From Volvox africanus (Eukaryota; Chlorophyta; Chlorophyceae; Chlamydomonadales; Volvocaceae), in NCBI GenBank assembly GCA_030268105.1, contig BSDZ01000080.1, positions 2,273,001 to 2,337,000 of the forward strand: a stretch of DNA of 64,000 nt, in the 5' to 3' direction. Each line of letters begins with the position of its first letter. The stretch's first letter is position 1. Shown piece after piece: positions 18,901-33,126 of this stretch. Position numbers and translations under genes: made by a program. Under the pieces are notes generated by a model that worked only from the letters and a program-made list of their open reading frames with translations, searched no databases and was not told the DNA's origin.

Positions 18901-21293
18901 TGGATCCAGATCTGTAACCTGGAACCTGGATTCTCTCTGCACCGCAGGCGATGCGCAGCCTGACGACACGCCGGCGCAGCGCGAATTCAAGCGACACCAC
19001 CGGTCGGTGCGCAAGAACTGGCAGCTGCCCGCGTCCTTCCCCTCCTCCTCCGTTCTGGAAGCCTACCTGCAGCCGCGCCTGGACCCCAACAAAACCCGCT
19101 TTTCCTTCGGCCGCCCCGACATCCAGCTGCTTCGACAGTTCTGCAGGCGGGTACTCATCATCCCGCAACCTGTCTTTACATCCAGTAGAATGTACCCCCA
19201 TGTACCCCCATGTACCCCCATGCACCCCCATGCACCCCCATGCACCCCCATGTACCCATCGCGCCCCCTCCACCTTGATGATGTCTTTATCGGCCCTTAT
19301 CGCCCCCCGCTTAGCTGCATCTGTTGGTGAGCTTGATTGCACCCATGCTCGTAAGGTCCCCTTCCTGGACCTCTTCCGTTTGCCTCGCAGTGACAAGTTC
19401 GGCTGGACGTCTGACAAGGTGGACGAGCTGCTGGTGCCCGTACTCAAGGAGTACGATAACCGTCAGGCGCAGTTGCGCATGGAGCAGTTCCTCTCCTTCA
19501 GCACCCGGTTCGCAAAAATTCGCTCTAAGCGGCTGCAAAACGCAGTCGCGGGGATCCGGGGCCAGGAGCTGGGGGAAGGTGGGTGGATTGAGGGTGCGCC
19601 GCCCCAGTCGCTTACTCCCAAGGCCCAAAGCTTCAGTACGCCCCCTCTAGGGTCGGTGCTCTTCTCACTAGACTGCGAGTACGGCGATATGGAAAGGGAC
19701 CCTGGCAGCCACGCTCTGTGGTTGGTGTGGAGGCCATGGTCCGTTGGATACGGCCCCCTAGACCGGTCTCCTGCCCTCAAACACAACCCTTGAGCCTTGA
19801 CCCTACCACACACACAGACACACTCTTTAAGCAAACGCTCTGAGGTGTGTTCAAGGGAAGGTGACGACGTGTCCGGTGCACTTGGGAAAAGGCAGAGGCC
19901 CTATCGCTCCAGCGTATCCTGAGTCCCGGAGCCCTACGGACGATTCAGGTCAATGCGATGGGAGGTGCTGTCCCGGCAGCCAGCCGCATCCCACATCGTG
20001 ACGATATCGATATCGGTAGCGCTTCCTTCAAGGGCACCAGAGAGCCTGGATAACTACCTCTGGCCTCCCGCCCTATCTTCTTCTCAACCCCGCCCTGTAG
20101 AGCTGGTTCTAGGCGATACTCTGCAGCTGACGCCCAGTCGCCGGAAGGGTAGCGGCGGCGCCGCCATCGCCCCCGGCGCCACCACCCCCAGTGACGATGG
20201 CGGCGCGGGAGAAGGGAAGGCTGATGCGGTTGCGTTGGGCGATGGGGCCCGTGAGCTGATGATGGAAGTAGCGGCAGCTGGGGAGCAGGCGGAAGGCGGC
20301 GTGCGCGACCGCAAGCGCCGCGGCGGCGGTGAAGGTACCAATTGTAAGGGCGGGGCCAAGCGGGCCAGAACCGTCGCTGCTAGTGGTAGTGCTTGTGCTC
20401 GGGAGGAGGGGGCATCAGGGGAAGAAGGCGGACCCGGCACGAAAGTCCGCGGGGTGACTGATGGCGCGGGTGCTGGTGGCCAGAAGAGTGGTCAGGGCCG
20501 AGGGCGTGGACGGCGGGGGAGGAGGAGGTGCGGTCCTCGAGATGGTGATGTAGTGACGGCAGGGGACATGGCGGGGGCGGTACCTGAAGAAGGGCAACCA
20601 GCCTCTAAGCGGCGGCGAAGGGAGACATCTGCGGCGGCTGTGGCGGTGGCTGCGGCGGTGGCTGCGGGTGATGCCACCGATAAGGACCAGGGGTCGTCGC
20701 TGCGTACCAGAGCTGGTGTGGTGGGTGTTTTGAAGGGGCCGTCTGACGCAGCAGAAAGGTCCTCGAAAAGGGGTGCAAAAGGCCGCAAACGCACACGAGC
20801 ACAGGCTGGGGCTGAGGACGAGGTTAAGACTCGTGCTGCGGTCAGGGCGGCAGATATAAAGCCACTTAAACGCGGAGGCGCTCCCCTTGCCACCGCTGCC
20901 CCTTACACTGCCACCGCTGCCTCAGTCCAGCCCAGTCAGCCCCCCGTTGTCATTCTTCTGGATTCCGACGATGAGCGATCAGGAAGTGGTGAGGAGGAAA
21001 AGGAGGGGAAGCAGAGGGAAGGGGTGGCGGTGGGGCCCTCTCACGCCCCCCCATCCCGGCGCCGGTTGCGGTCCCGGTTTGTGAGGGGCAAAGGGGATGG
21101 TGGCAAACATGGCGGTTGCGGGAGTGAAGCCAATGATGGCAGCGATGACATCGATAACTCTAGCGATAGTGATGGTCATGGGGATGGAGGCCACGCAGAT
21201 ACACCGACGAGCAGTGAGTGGGAAGGGGGAAGCGAGGGCGGGGAGGAGGAGGAGGAGGAGGAGGAGGAGGAGGAGGAGGATGGATCCGAGTAA
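9519..21293 (+). CDS. DNA repair endonuclease XPG/Rad2 (UVH3/ERCC5 family), very long spacer
   Basis: Structure-specific FEN1-family nuclease that makes the 3' incision in nucleotide excision repair and partners with TFIIH in the nucleus. Fifteen exons close in frame (about 2565 aa): 9519-9606, 9863-9965, 10317-10476, 10713-11214, 11350-11769, 12010-12375, 12651-12808, 13072-13774, 14129-17262, 17585-17689, 18041-18162, 18493-18749, 18948-19146, 19391-19578, 20101-21293. The N domain starts [17 protein letters not shown], with catalytic Asp in [11 protein letters not shown] and VFVFDGATP. The spacer (about residues 118-1878) is Ala/Gly/Gln-rich. It holds [11 protein letters not shown], a UIM-like [13 protein letters not shown] (about residue 948) and acidic-aromatic repeats. 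The I domain (about 1879-2168) has [41 protein letters not shown] and [12 protein letters not shown], so the acidic catalytic residues look intact. The tail (about 400 aa) is Lys/Arg-rich with likely nuclear signals and ends in poly-Glu. Two introns use GC donors, after 17262 and 19146. Confidence 0.93.
12827..12884. repeat. (gtatgt)n tract in XPG intron
   Basis: A run of gtaagt/gtatgt units directly after the donor at 12808. It lies in the intron between exons 12651-12808 and 13072-13774. Confidence 0.8.
17738..17800. repeat. 12-bp tandem repeat agccaccacacc in XPG intron
   Basis: About five copies of agccaccacacc in the intron between exons 17585-17689 and 18041-18162. A (ggac)n tract of about 20 bases follows at 17842. 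Confidence 0.85.
18806..18840. repeat. tgtgga hexamer repeat in XPG intron
   Basis: A run of tgtgga units in the intron between exons 18493-18749 and 18948-19146, preceded by ctgtgtatg-type repeats. Confidence 0.8.
19189..19256. repeat. 10-bp tandem repeat tgtaccccca / tgcaccccca in XPG intron
   Basis: Six to seven copies of a 10-bp unit in the intron between exons 18948-19146 and 19391-19578. The unit varies at one position (tgtac/tgcac). Confidence 0.85.
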
Positions 21294-22909
21294 AAGTGCG
21301 GCTGAAAAGCAGCAGGGCGATTGGAGAGGCAAGGAGATCGCATCAGATGACACTAGGTAACCTAAACACTGTCCGGCCTCTGAGAGAACATGAATAATAT
21401 CATAAAACAACGACACCATCAACATCATTATCAACAACAACATCAACATCATTATCAGCATCAACATCAACATCAACATCAACGTCATTATCAACAAGAT
21501 CTGGAGAACCCGAGTGGGCGGTAAACAGCGTCCTCTTTCAGCTGCTCTCCAAAAGGGAAGAGAAGGGAAGAGCTGTCAGGGAATAGCGGGAAATGTACAG
21601 GAGGATTGGAAAGCGTTCGTTGTGAACTGGGTTGGGGTGGTTTGTGAGGTGTGTCCGGGGGGGGCAATGAGAACAGATGGATCATGAAATACGAGTAGTT
21701 TACATCTGAGGGTGAGGCTATCTCCACACGAAAGGGGTGTGAAATAGATTCTAATTTTTCTGTACCCCGGCTGCCAGGCATGGAATGGCTAGGCAGTTGG
21801 TGGGTTACCGTTGACCAATATAAGTTGGCATGTTAAATATGGGTCAACTTCTCCTGGTGATGCTTATTATACGCCTTTATATTACACGCCTTTCATTGGC
21901 TCTGATGTCATATGTATTTGGTGAATGCCATAACGGACGCCGCGCGGCAGCAGGGATGTGCGGCCGCAGTACATGATTACGAAACACTGACAACGACCTG
22001 TTCGTTGGGAAGCGAGATTTGTTAAAACACTTCATGCCAGGAAAGGAACCGATAGAAGGGTGAGACATCTGCAGGAAACACAATCCGGCGATTGGGGGAT
22101 GACGGGAGCTGTTTCTCGGATTTACCAGGTATTTGGGTTTTTAATGGTCACGAGCTAACCGAAACGAACTAACGAACGGCCATCTGGCTTTTTTCTCCTT
22201 GGTGGTGTGTTTTGCCAGCGCTATGGACTGTCGATGGCCATCGGGGCAGAGCTGCTAGCGGTTAGGGGTTCGCTGTGAGGAGGAGGGAACAGCTTTTCTC
22301 AAACAGTGGCAAGCTAGTGTGTCAGTGCGCTGATGCTACAGTGCCCTATGGGTTATTTATGGGTTCTAAACTTATCAATTACGGGATCTGGTCCTGGTGC
22401 CTAGGGACCTCCCACTGGGGGTAGTGGTAGAGCGGTGATGCTGAGGGTGCATTTGGGAGGAAGGTGTGTGTGTGTGTACCCCCTACCACCCTCAACCCAC
22501 CTCACCGCCACCACAAAGCCACAATCAACACGAAGAGCAGACGCCGACAACTGTTGGGTTTGTTATTCCTTTTTGGATGAAAGTAACTGCCTGTTACCCG
22601 TGCTGTACGACTCTTTACACATCGCACGGTGTGATGTTTACTCAGTCATCGTACATAGGAAGCATGAACAGCTCCGCACCAGACAAAATCATAAGAGATG
22701 CGGCGCCTCAGCTGCTGCGCTTTTCTCCGTCACTCCTCTATTGCTTTCGACCGCACTGAACCACATCGGTTTCTCTCCGTACAAACACACCCTCCTCCCC
22801 GTTCACCCCACCCCACCGCCCTTACCCCACCCATCCCACACCACACGATATCATCCACAGAAGCCTTCCTGTGACTCGGTCCGATGTAAGACGTACGACA
22901 CACCAAGGC
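21294..22909. other. Convergent intergenic region XPG / HPPK-DHPS
   Basis: No gene is supported in these 1.6 kb. The region holds both 3' UTRs: XPG on plus and HPPK-DHPS on minus. A catcaacatcatta-type tandem repeat covers about 21416-21490. A minus-strand TGTAA (ttaca) lies at about 22615-22619, 291 bases past the HPPK-DHPS stop. Confidence 0.55.
22615..22619 (-). terminator. TGTAA poly(A) signal, HPPK-DHPS
   Basis: Reads ttaca on plus, 291 bases downstream of the HPPK-DHPS stop codon. It was assigned by position only. Confidence 0.4.
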
Positions 22910-26879
<3,970 letters not shown>

Positions 26880-27368
26880 AATATAAACAAAAATATGTAT
26901 TCGTATAAAATGTCACACTGGGGCAGAACACTTAACAAAAGCGTCGCCCTCCGAAACCAGTCAAAAATTTATTTGCCTTTTGTAGATGTGAATATTATGC
27001 TATATCTCGGTGAATCAAATTCAAATCATTTAACGATTTTTTCATACCAGCTGCCAAGAAGAAAGCATCCAGGTGCCACCGTGCCAGGATACCAGGCAGC
27101 AGGCACTGTCACAGTCATTTACGGTTGGATCCGTTAAATTTGTATCAACCAATTTTTGGAGAGCATTTGGCTCACAAGGCCACACCTATTGGTTCGTTTT
27201 ATACCAAACGTTGTATTTTTGGAAGAGAATTGTGCTATTTGAAAGTCCATAACAGGAAAGGCAACCAACGTGTCGACGGGTCGTCTGAGCCAGGGTCTCG
27301 GCAAAGTCGTTTTGGACCCCACTAATAGGAGAATTTTGTAGATACCAAATCAAAATATCTCGTTTTAT
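26880..27368. promoter_or_regulatory. Divergent intergenic region HPPK-DHPS / F-box gene
   Basis: 489 bp between two opposite start codons. It is markedly more AT-rich than the genes on either side and must hold both promoters. No specific motif is claimed. Confidence 0.5.
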
Positions 27369-30300
27369 ATGGCAATCGCAGAAATTCTTAGGCTCGGCAC
27401 CGACACTCTTTTACTTGTGCTCCAGCACCTGGATGCCGAGAGCCTTGCAAAGTTATGCTGTACCTGCCTCATTCTTAAAAATGCTGCTGAAACTCCAGCT
27501 TTATGGAGAGCGCTCGCGAACGAACGATGGTACCGTGTCCATGCAGCACGTTTCTCCCAACCTCACGCGAAGCCCAAGGGGCTGGCGAACACTAAAGCTA
27601 ACGCCCAACCAGGCGCGGATAACTCAGTGGATTGGAAGTCCTTGTTCGCTTCTGGAAACGGCTGGGAGCCACCTCGCTTGCGTCACACCGGGAAGCTGTA
27701 CCGGTCGGGTATCCGGGCCCTTCAGCCGCTGTATCATCAGCCAAACGATATCGCAGGCGACCATCCTAATTCCAACAACAGTGGCGTCGATGGATGGCTG
27801 CTCGCTCTGGGACGGGATGCCGGGGTGGACATATGGCACTTCAGCTCGGCCGCGTTCTCCGACGGCGGCAGTGACACCGGGGGAACCTCCCACAGATCGT
27901 CTGGGCCGGCTTCAGCCAATGGCGCCAGCGGCTGCAACGTCATGAGCAGCAGCAGCAGCAGCAGCACCGCGAAGCGCTACATCCAACCTGCCGACAGCAG
28001 CCCTACTGGGCTCCCAGGAAGCAGCAGCCGACTCAGAGGTGGCGATTGCAACAGTGGGGGCGAGACAGATGCTGGCCAGCCGGACCGGACATGCCGCAGG
28101 GACATTCAGCTAACGGGTGGCAATTGCAGGCCCAACGGAGGAGTAGACACGCCGGCACCGGCATCAGCGCCGGCGGCTGCACCTGTGCTTCTCGACAGCC
28201 TTCAGATCCCAAACGGAGCTCGCTCCGTCGCCTGGATAAGGGCCGCAAGTGGAGACTGCCACCGGCACCCGGGCGAACGGGGACATTTATCGTTTTCGGA
28301 ATGCGCGAAAGAAGTCGGAAGTGTAACTTGCTCCGTACAGAGGTACGCCTCCAAGGCCGGAGACAAGTTTGCTGCTATAGGAACGGGCAGACCTGGAAGA
28401 TTCGCGCCAGGTGCCGGAGCCTCTGCCTCCACCTCCACCTCCACCTCCACCAAGCAGAACTCACTTGGATCATCGACGGACTCGGGCGTGCCAACAAGGA
28501 CATATACTCTAGCGATTGGGTCCAGGCGAGGAGAAGTCCAATGGTACCAATACGACCTATTTGGAAATTGTGGCACCAGCTGGCGCCGTGGGGGTAGGTT
28601 CGGTGAGGCTTGCTCCGCTGGTGCTTTGCGGCTGCTGAATACGACGACCTGCGGCAGCTCTGCGCCGCTGGCGGAGCTGCACTTGTTGCCTGCGTCGGGT
28701 GAAATCGCTAGAGGGATGGCGGTCGCATCGAAGGTAGGGGCGGCGGCAGCGGCGCCGGCAGTGGCGGCACCGGCTCCTGCTACCACGCTAGGAGTCGGCG
28801 GCGGCGGGCTCCTGGCGGCGTTGCAGCGGGCAGACTCTGCGCTGGATTGGGACTCATCCCGAAACGCCGTGCAGATTTATGACGTGGCGACACAACGACA
28901 TCTGTCAACGGTGCACGATCCGTAAGTTTTCAAGGTTCTTACAAAAGGCCCGGCTGCATAGCTGCACGTTTGCATGTTCTTACTAAATTATGTGCTAGCT
29001 TAAATGAAAAGGCTCAAACAAAAAACACAAATTCGCCTGTTTTACAAAAGCGGCCATGCCAAGAAGTATGAAAGGATATGTGAAAAAGGGCGTGCGTGAC
29101 ATGCCGTATGTCCGCTACCTACCTCCCCCATTCCAGGTTTGAGTCTCATCAGTTGGTCTGCTGCTGCCCCGTCCATGGTACGTGCGCTGATGGCGTTAGC
29201 ATCGGCGGCAGTACGACCGCGGCCGCTGACCCGCACGTGCTGCTGGTTGGCTCCGTACATGGCGCAATTTGCTGGCATGTAAGTGCTCCGCAAGTACCAG
29301 GAAGTGGGCAAATGGGGCAGGAGATGACAGGGCTGGTGTCTCATTAGGCAGGAACTTGGTTGGCACACATGCGACATTGGAAGCAAACAGAGAAGGTTAC
29401 GTTCACATGACCCTCTGCTAGCTTCCACCGATCTACCGCAACCAAGCGCATTGCATGGGCTTCATCTTTGGGGCGCAAAGCCAAGCACCCGGTGGCCACC
29501 TTCACCAAAATGGCTGAGCTACCCCATTCCTAACGAACAAAGAGCGAACCCTTTTCCTACCGCCTCGTGACAAAAGGCTCAGGCTTTGAGTTATCAGGCT
29601 TTGAGCAATCGGGCCTTGAGGCTAAGAAGTTTGGCTCACATGTCACACCACAGAGACGGTCCGTCGGTCATGGCGATTGTATTCGTGTATACCCGTTTGC
29701 CCGTCGTTAACCTTATGGGGCGCCTGGTGGATTGGTTTACGCAGTGCGCGAGGTGCAACCTGCCGTCTTTGTGCAGCCACAAGCCCCGCTCCGCCACCGC
29801 TGCGCTGTACACGCTGGATGTGCGGTGCGGCCTTACGCAACGGTTTGGTGTACAGCACTGCAGCCTGTACCCCCGTCTTGCGACCGCTCGGGAACACTAT
29901 GTCTTTACCAGCCATGCTGGTACGGCGCTGGAGGTGTACGACAGACGTGCAATGTCCGTGCCACTGTATACCCGGTCCCGCATGCCGTGGGTGCCGTCTG
30001 GCGAGTTGCTTGCGGCCGAGATGGAGGGCGGGGAGATTGGGACAGAGCAAGAGGCGGAACAGGAAGCGGCGGAGAGGAGGGAGGAAGAAGAGGACGAGGA
30101 AGATGGTCAATACAGCGATGAGGAGGACGGGCCGATGTCCTCACATTTTGCGGAGTCCAAGTTCCCTGCCTGGAGCAATCGCGCGTCAGCTGCGCAGAAC
30201 AGGCATCAGGCGCTTTGGCTGGAGTCCGACGGCGACGTGCTCCTTGGCCGTTCCGATAACGGTTAGTACGGTACACGGCAACGGAAAGGGAAAACCAAAT

Positions 30301-31113
30301 CTGGCACATATGCTTTACTTCCATCTTAACCTAACCCATAGTCCAGGTTAGGTTAGCCGCTTTCGACGGTTTAGGTTTGCTGCCATCGACGGCGCTTTCG
30401 CGTGGATATGCGCAGTACGCTCCAATTCTGATTCCAAAATAAATGGACGCACGGACAGACAGCGACACGCAATTCAGTGCACCAGTCCGCGAACGCGACA
30501 GAATCCAAAGTACATATTTGGTGTTGATTACGACGTACACCTCGCGTGTTGAACCTTGCTCCATGCTAGATCCGTTCCGTTTCCTAATAATCCTTTCATT
30601 GCGCTGCAGCCTTTTCCGTGCCTGCGTTAAGCGCGCTGCCACTCACCGTTGGGTAAATATCATCTGTCCGCAGGTACCCTGTGGCTTTGGGATCTCTCAA
30701 CAACACTCGGTTGGGCGGGAGGCCCCGACCGCAGTGGCTTGTGGCACTGGATATACGAGAACGGACCATTGGAGATGGTGGACGAGGAGCTGGATGGGGC
30801 TGGGTCGCGGTGTGCGGACACATGGCCCCGTGGTCTTCCCTCGCGGAGTCAGGATAGGGAAGTCGCGGCCCTGAATGCAGCGGCTCTAGATGAAGCAGAG
30901 ATGGCATTGAAGGTGAGCGGTGAGGCAGGAGGTAGTGCGGGTCGAAGGGCGGCGGCAACGCGGGCGCCAGGAGAGCCTATCTGCTTGGGCTCGGTGGTGT
31001 GCCATTCTGGTACGCCTGTTTGCAGTTTAGCGACGGGCGCATCTACCGCTTTCTTTAGCCTGGGAATGTGGGAGGAGCAGTGGTCTTATGCAGTAGGTTC
31101 GGTGGTGGCGTAA
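27369..31113 (+). CDS. F-box protein with WD-like repeats, function unknown
   Basis: Four exons close in frame (883 aa): 27369-28921, 29137-29278, 29745-30261, 30674-31113. The N-terminus (about residues 5-60) is an F-box: LRLGTDTLLLVLQHLD, LAKLCCTCLILKN and ALWRALANERWY. By family rule it would bind SKP1 and recruit substrates to an SCF ubiquitin ligase. About 250 Ser/Gly-rich residues of low complexity follow. The rest has blade-like segments suggesting a beta-propeller: YTLAIGSRRGEVQWYQYD, VLLVGSVHGAICWH, ALYTLDVRCGL, YVFTSHAGTALEVYD and GTLWLWDLSTTLGW. A Glu-rich acidic stretch lies near residue 670. I recognise the F-box and the WD-like strands but no named orthologue. The start is the first ATG after the promoter gap. 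A TGTAA at 31335 could end the transcript. Confidence 0.8.
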
Positions 31114-31334
31114 TGGGGAAATGAGGATGAGCTTTTGATACAGGGCGACTGCAGAGGGCGATTGCAGTGGGGAGAGCAGAGAAAGCCAGCACCCATCAAG
31201 CATCAAAACGTGGCAGCGTGCCGGATACGGTTGCGGGTGGTTCGGTATAGGGAATTCGTAAGTTCTGACCATGGGAGATGGATTGTACTGCTGGACCTGC
31301 AAGACTGTTAAAGCCAGCAGACAATTTAGGGGTA

Positions 31335-31339
31335 TGTAA
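31335..31339 (+). terminator. TGTAA poly(A) signal, F-box gene
   Basis: 222 bases after the F-box gene stop codon. It was assigned by position only. Confidence 0.45.
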
Positions 31340-32996
31340 AAAACGTTATCCTTGCAAATGAGGCTGCAAATACCAACGTGGTGGCGGTCCTTTAAATTGG
31401 CCAAACGCAGGCCCAACAGCCCTTTATCCTTCAACCCCAGCACACCTTTTATGGCGCAGTATAGGACAGTTAACGTTTATCAACACCCGCCAAGCTGGTG
31501 GGGCCTTCCACCCCGTTCGCCTGTCTGCTAGCTTAGTCCGTCTGCGCAAAAGCACCTGATGCGTGATCCGCACTCCAGAACGGAGCCACCGAAAGTGCGA
31601 CAGTATTATGGCCCCGTTTAGTTTTGACATGAATACAACGCACGGGGAACCAGAGCAAACTCCCCAGTGCGCCCCGTGCTATGGACACTTAGAAACGGGC
31701 GCACAAGGAATCCGGCAGAGCATGCAACCCGACAACGATTAAGTTCATACGAAGGACATACACAGCTCGCACAAGTTGCCAGCAACGGATCGATGAAGTG
31801 CTTACGGAAGGCAGGCATCGAAATGGGCTGTGACTGCCGTCCGCCACCCGGTACGATCCGCCGCCTTAAACCTACGCCATTCCCTGTTAGCTCACTGACA
31901 GCTTCCCCGCGGCCGTGCTGTGTTAGGATGGGCTTCCAACCCAATCCAGACACGGAGTATTAACGAAAGCCGTACAGATCAGCGCCGGGAAAGCCTCATC
32001 CCCTTGCAAAGCCCGATGGCAACTAAAGCAGTTTCGTCGTGATTTCCCCTGCAGATAGGTACGCAACACCGGCAGCTGCAACACCACCAGCAACGCGAGC
32101 ATCAGGCAGCCGCACATTGAGGGTTTCCCCGAGCACTCGAAATACTGCGTTGCCCTCCAAACTTCACCAAGGCGGAAGGGCGGCCGATTGCATCAAACCA
32201 GCCGTGTAACGGACATGGCCTAATGTTCATTACGACTCACTATACCATAACGGCTTGTGGTCCCTCGCCGTAGATTAACGTTCATAGCGATTTTATTCAC
32301 TGAACGGCGGCGATAGCCACCAGCACCGCACTGCAGCCACCACCGGAGAAGGTCAACGAGACACACGAAACCTACCAGGATGATGACGCACCGATAAAGC
32401 TGTGTGGATGATCACAGCAAACCTGTGCGCAAGTCGTGCGCAACTCGAAAGCTACGATGGGCAATTTTCTGTTGCTCCAAAGAGGGCGCGGCAATTTAAG
32501 GATGAATTTCCCTGCAATGCGGCTTGGTTAACGACTTGTGTGTGTACACAGAATGCCAGCCAGTACCAAACAGCACACATATAACACCAAGCCTCACCAA
32601 AACCGCTTACGATAGAGGACAGGTCGCGCACAACTCGTTGGGAGGACGCGGAGGGTGTTTAATAACCTACCTTGGTTGCCCCTCCCTTACCTTTTCCCCC
32701 AGAATACTAGGTTTTAGCGCAAACCTGCTCATGTAGTGTACGTTCTCAAGTGCCGCACGCAGACTTTACTTGACCTCGGCCTCCTTGCAGACTTCACGAC
32801 CCCAATGCTCCCAGTCTTTTGCTATCTCACACGTCAGTCCCCGCACGAACGAAGCTGCCCACCCAGCCCACAACAATCCCACAGCCGCAGCAACCTGGAT
32901 CTGCCTCATTATCCCAATTCACTCAAACCTAACCAACTTATCTGCGAGGACAACATGATCCCCCTCTTGACATGCTACCCTACCCATACAGACGGG

Positions 32997-33001
32997 TTAC
33001 A
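32997..33001 (-). terminator. TGTAA poly(A) signal, kinase-CNB gene
   Basis: Reads ttaca on plus, about 126 bases past the kinase stop codon. It was assigned by position only. Confidence 0.45.
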
Positions 33002-33126
33002 CCGGTGCCCCTTTTCCCTGTTGTTAAAATCGGACAGCCCGAGCGCATGGTAGAAAGAAAAGGGCCAGTCTGCACAAACTCAACCTAAGGAGTAAGTACT
33101 CGCGCTTTTTCCTTATCCCATACATA

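Larger units (their letters stand above)
31114..33126. other. Convergent intergenic region, F-box gene / kinase
   Basis: Two kilobases without a supported gene, between the 3' ends of the F-box gene (plus) and the kinase (minus). Candidate TGTAA signals lie at 31335-31339 (plus) and 32997-33001 (minus). Short open frames here show no family motif. I see no clear repeat. Confidence 0.5.

Noticed and set aside
19141..19160. GT donor (AGGCGG|GTACTC) at the end of the XPG exon near 19150
   Set aside because: It would leave phase 0 and bring a TGA at the next acceptor; the GC donor at 19147 keeps the frame into DKFGWT.
21416..21490. catcaacatcatta repeats as a structured RNA or origin
   Set aside because: Simple trinucleotide-like satellite in a 3' intergenic region; no stem or other signal.
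22425..22440. gtagtggtagagcggtg as a tRNA A box
   Set aside because: No matching B box or cloverleaf downstream.
31114..33126. Several 60-140 codon open frames in the 2-kb convergent gap as small genes
   Set aside because: Their residues show no conserved motif and none has splice-supported extension; poly(A) signals point to UTR.
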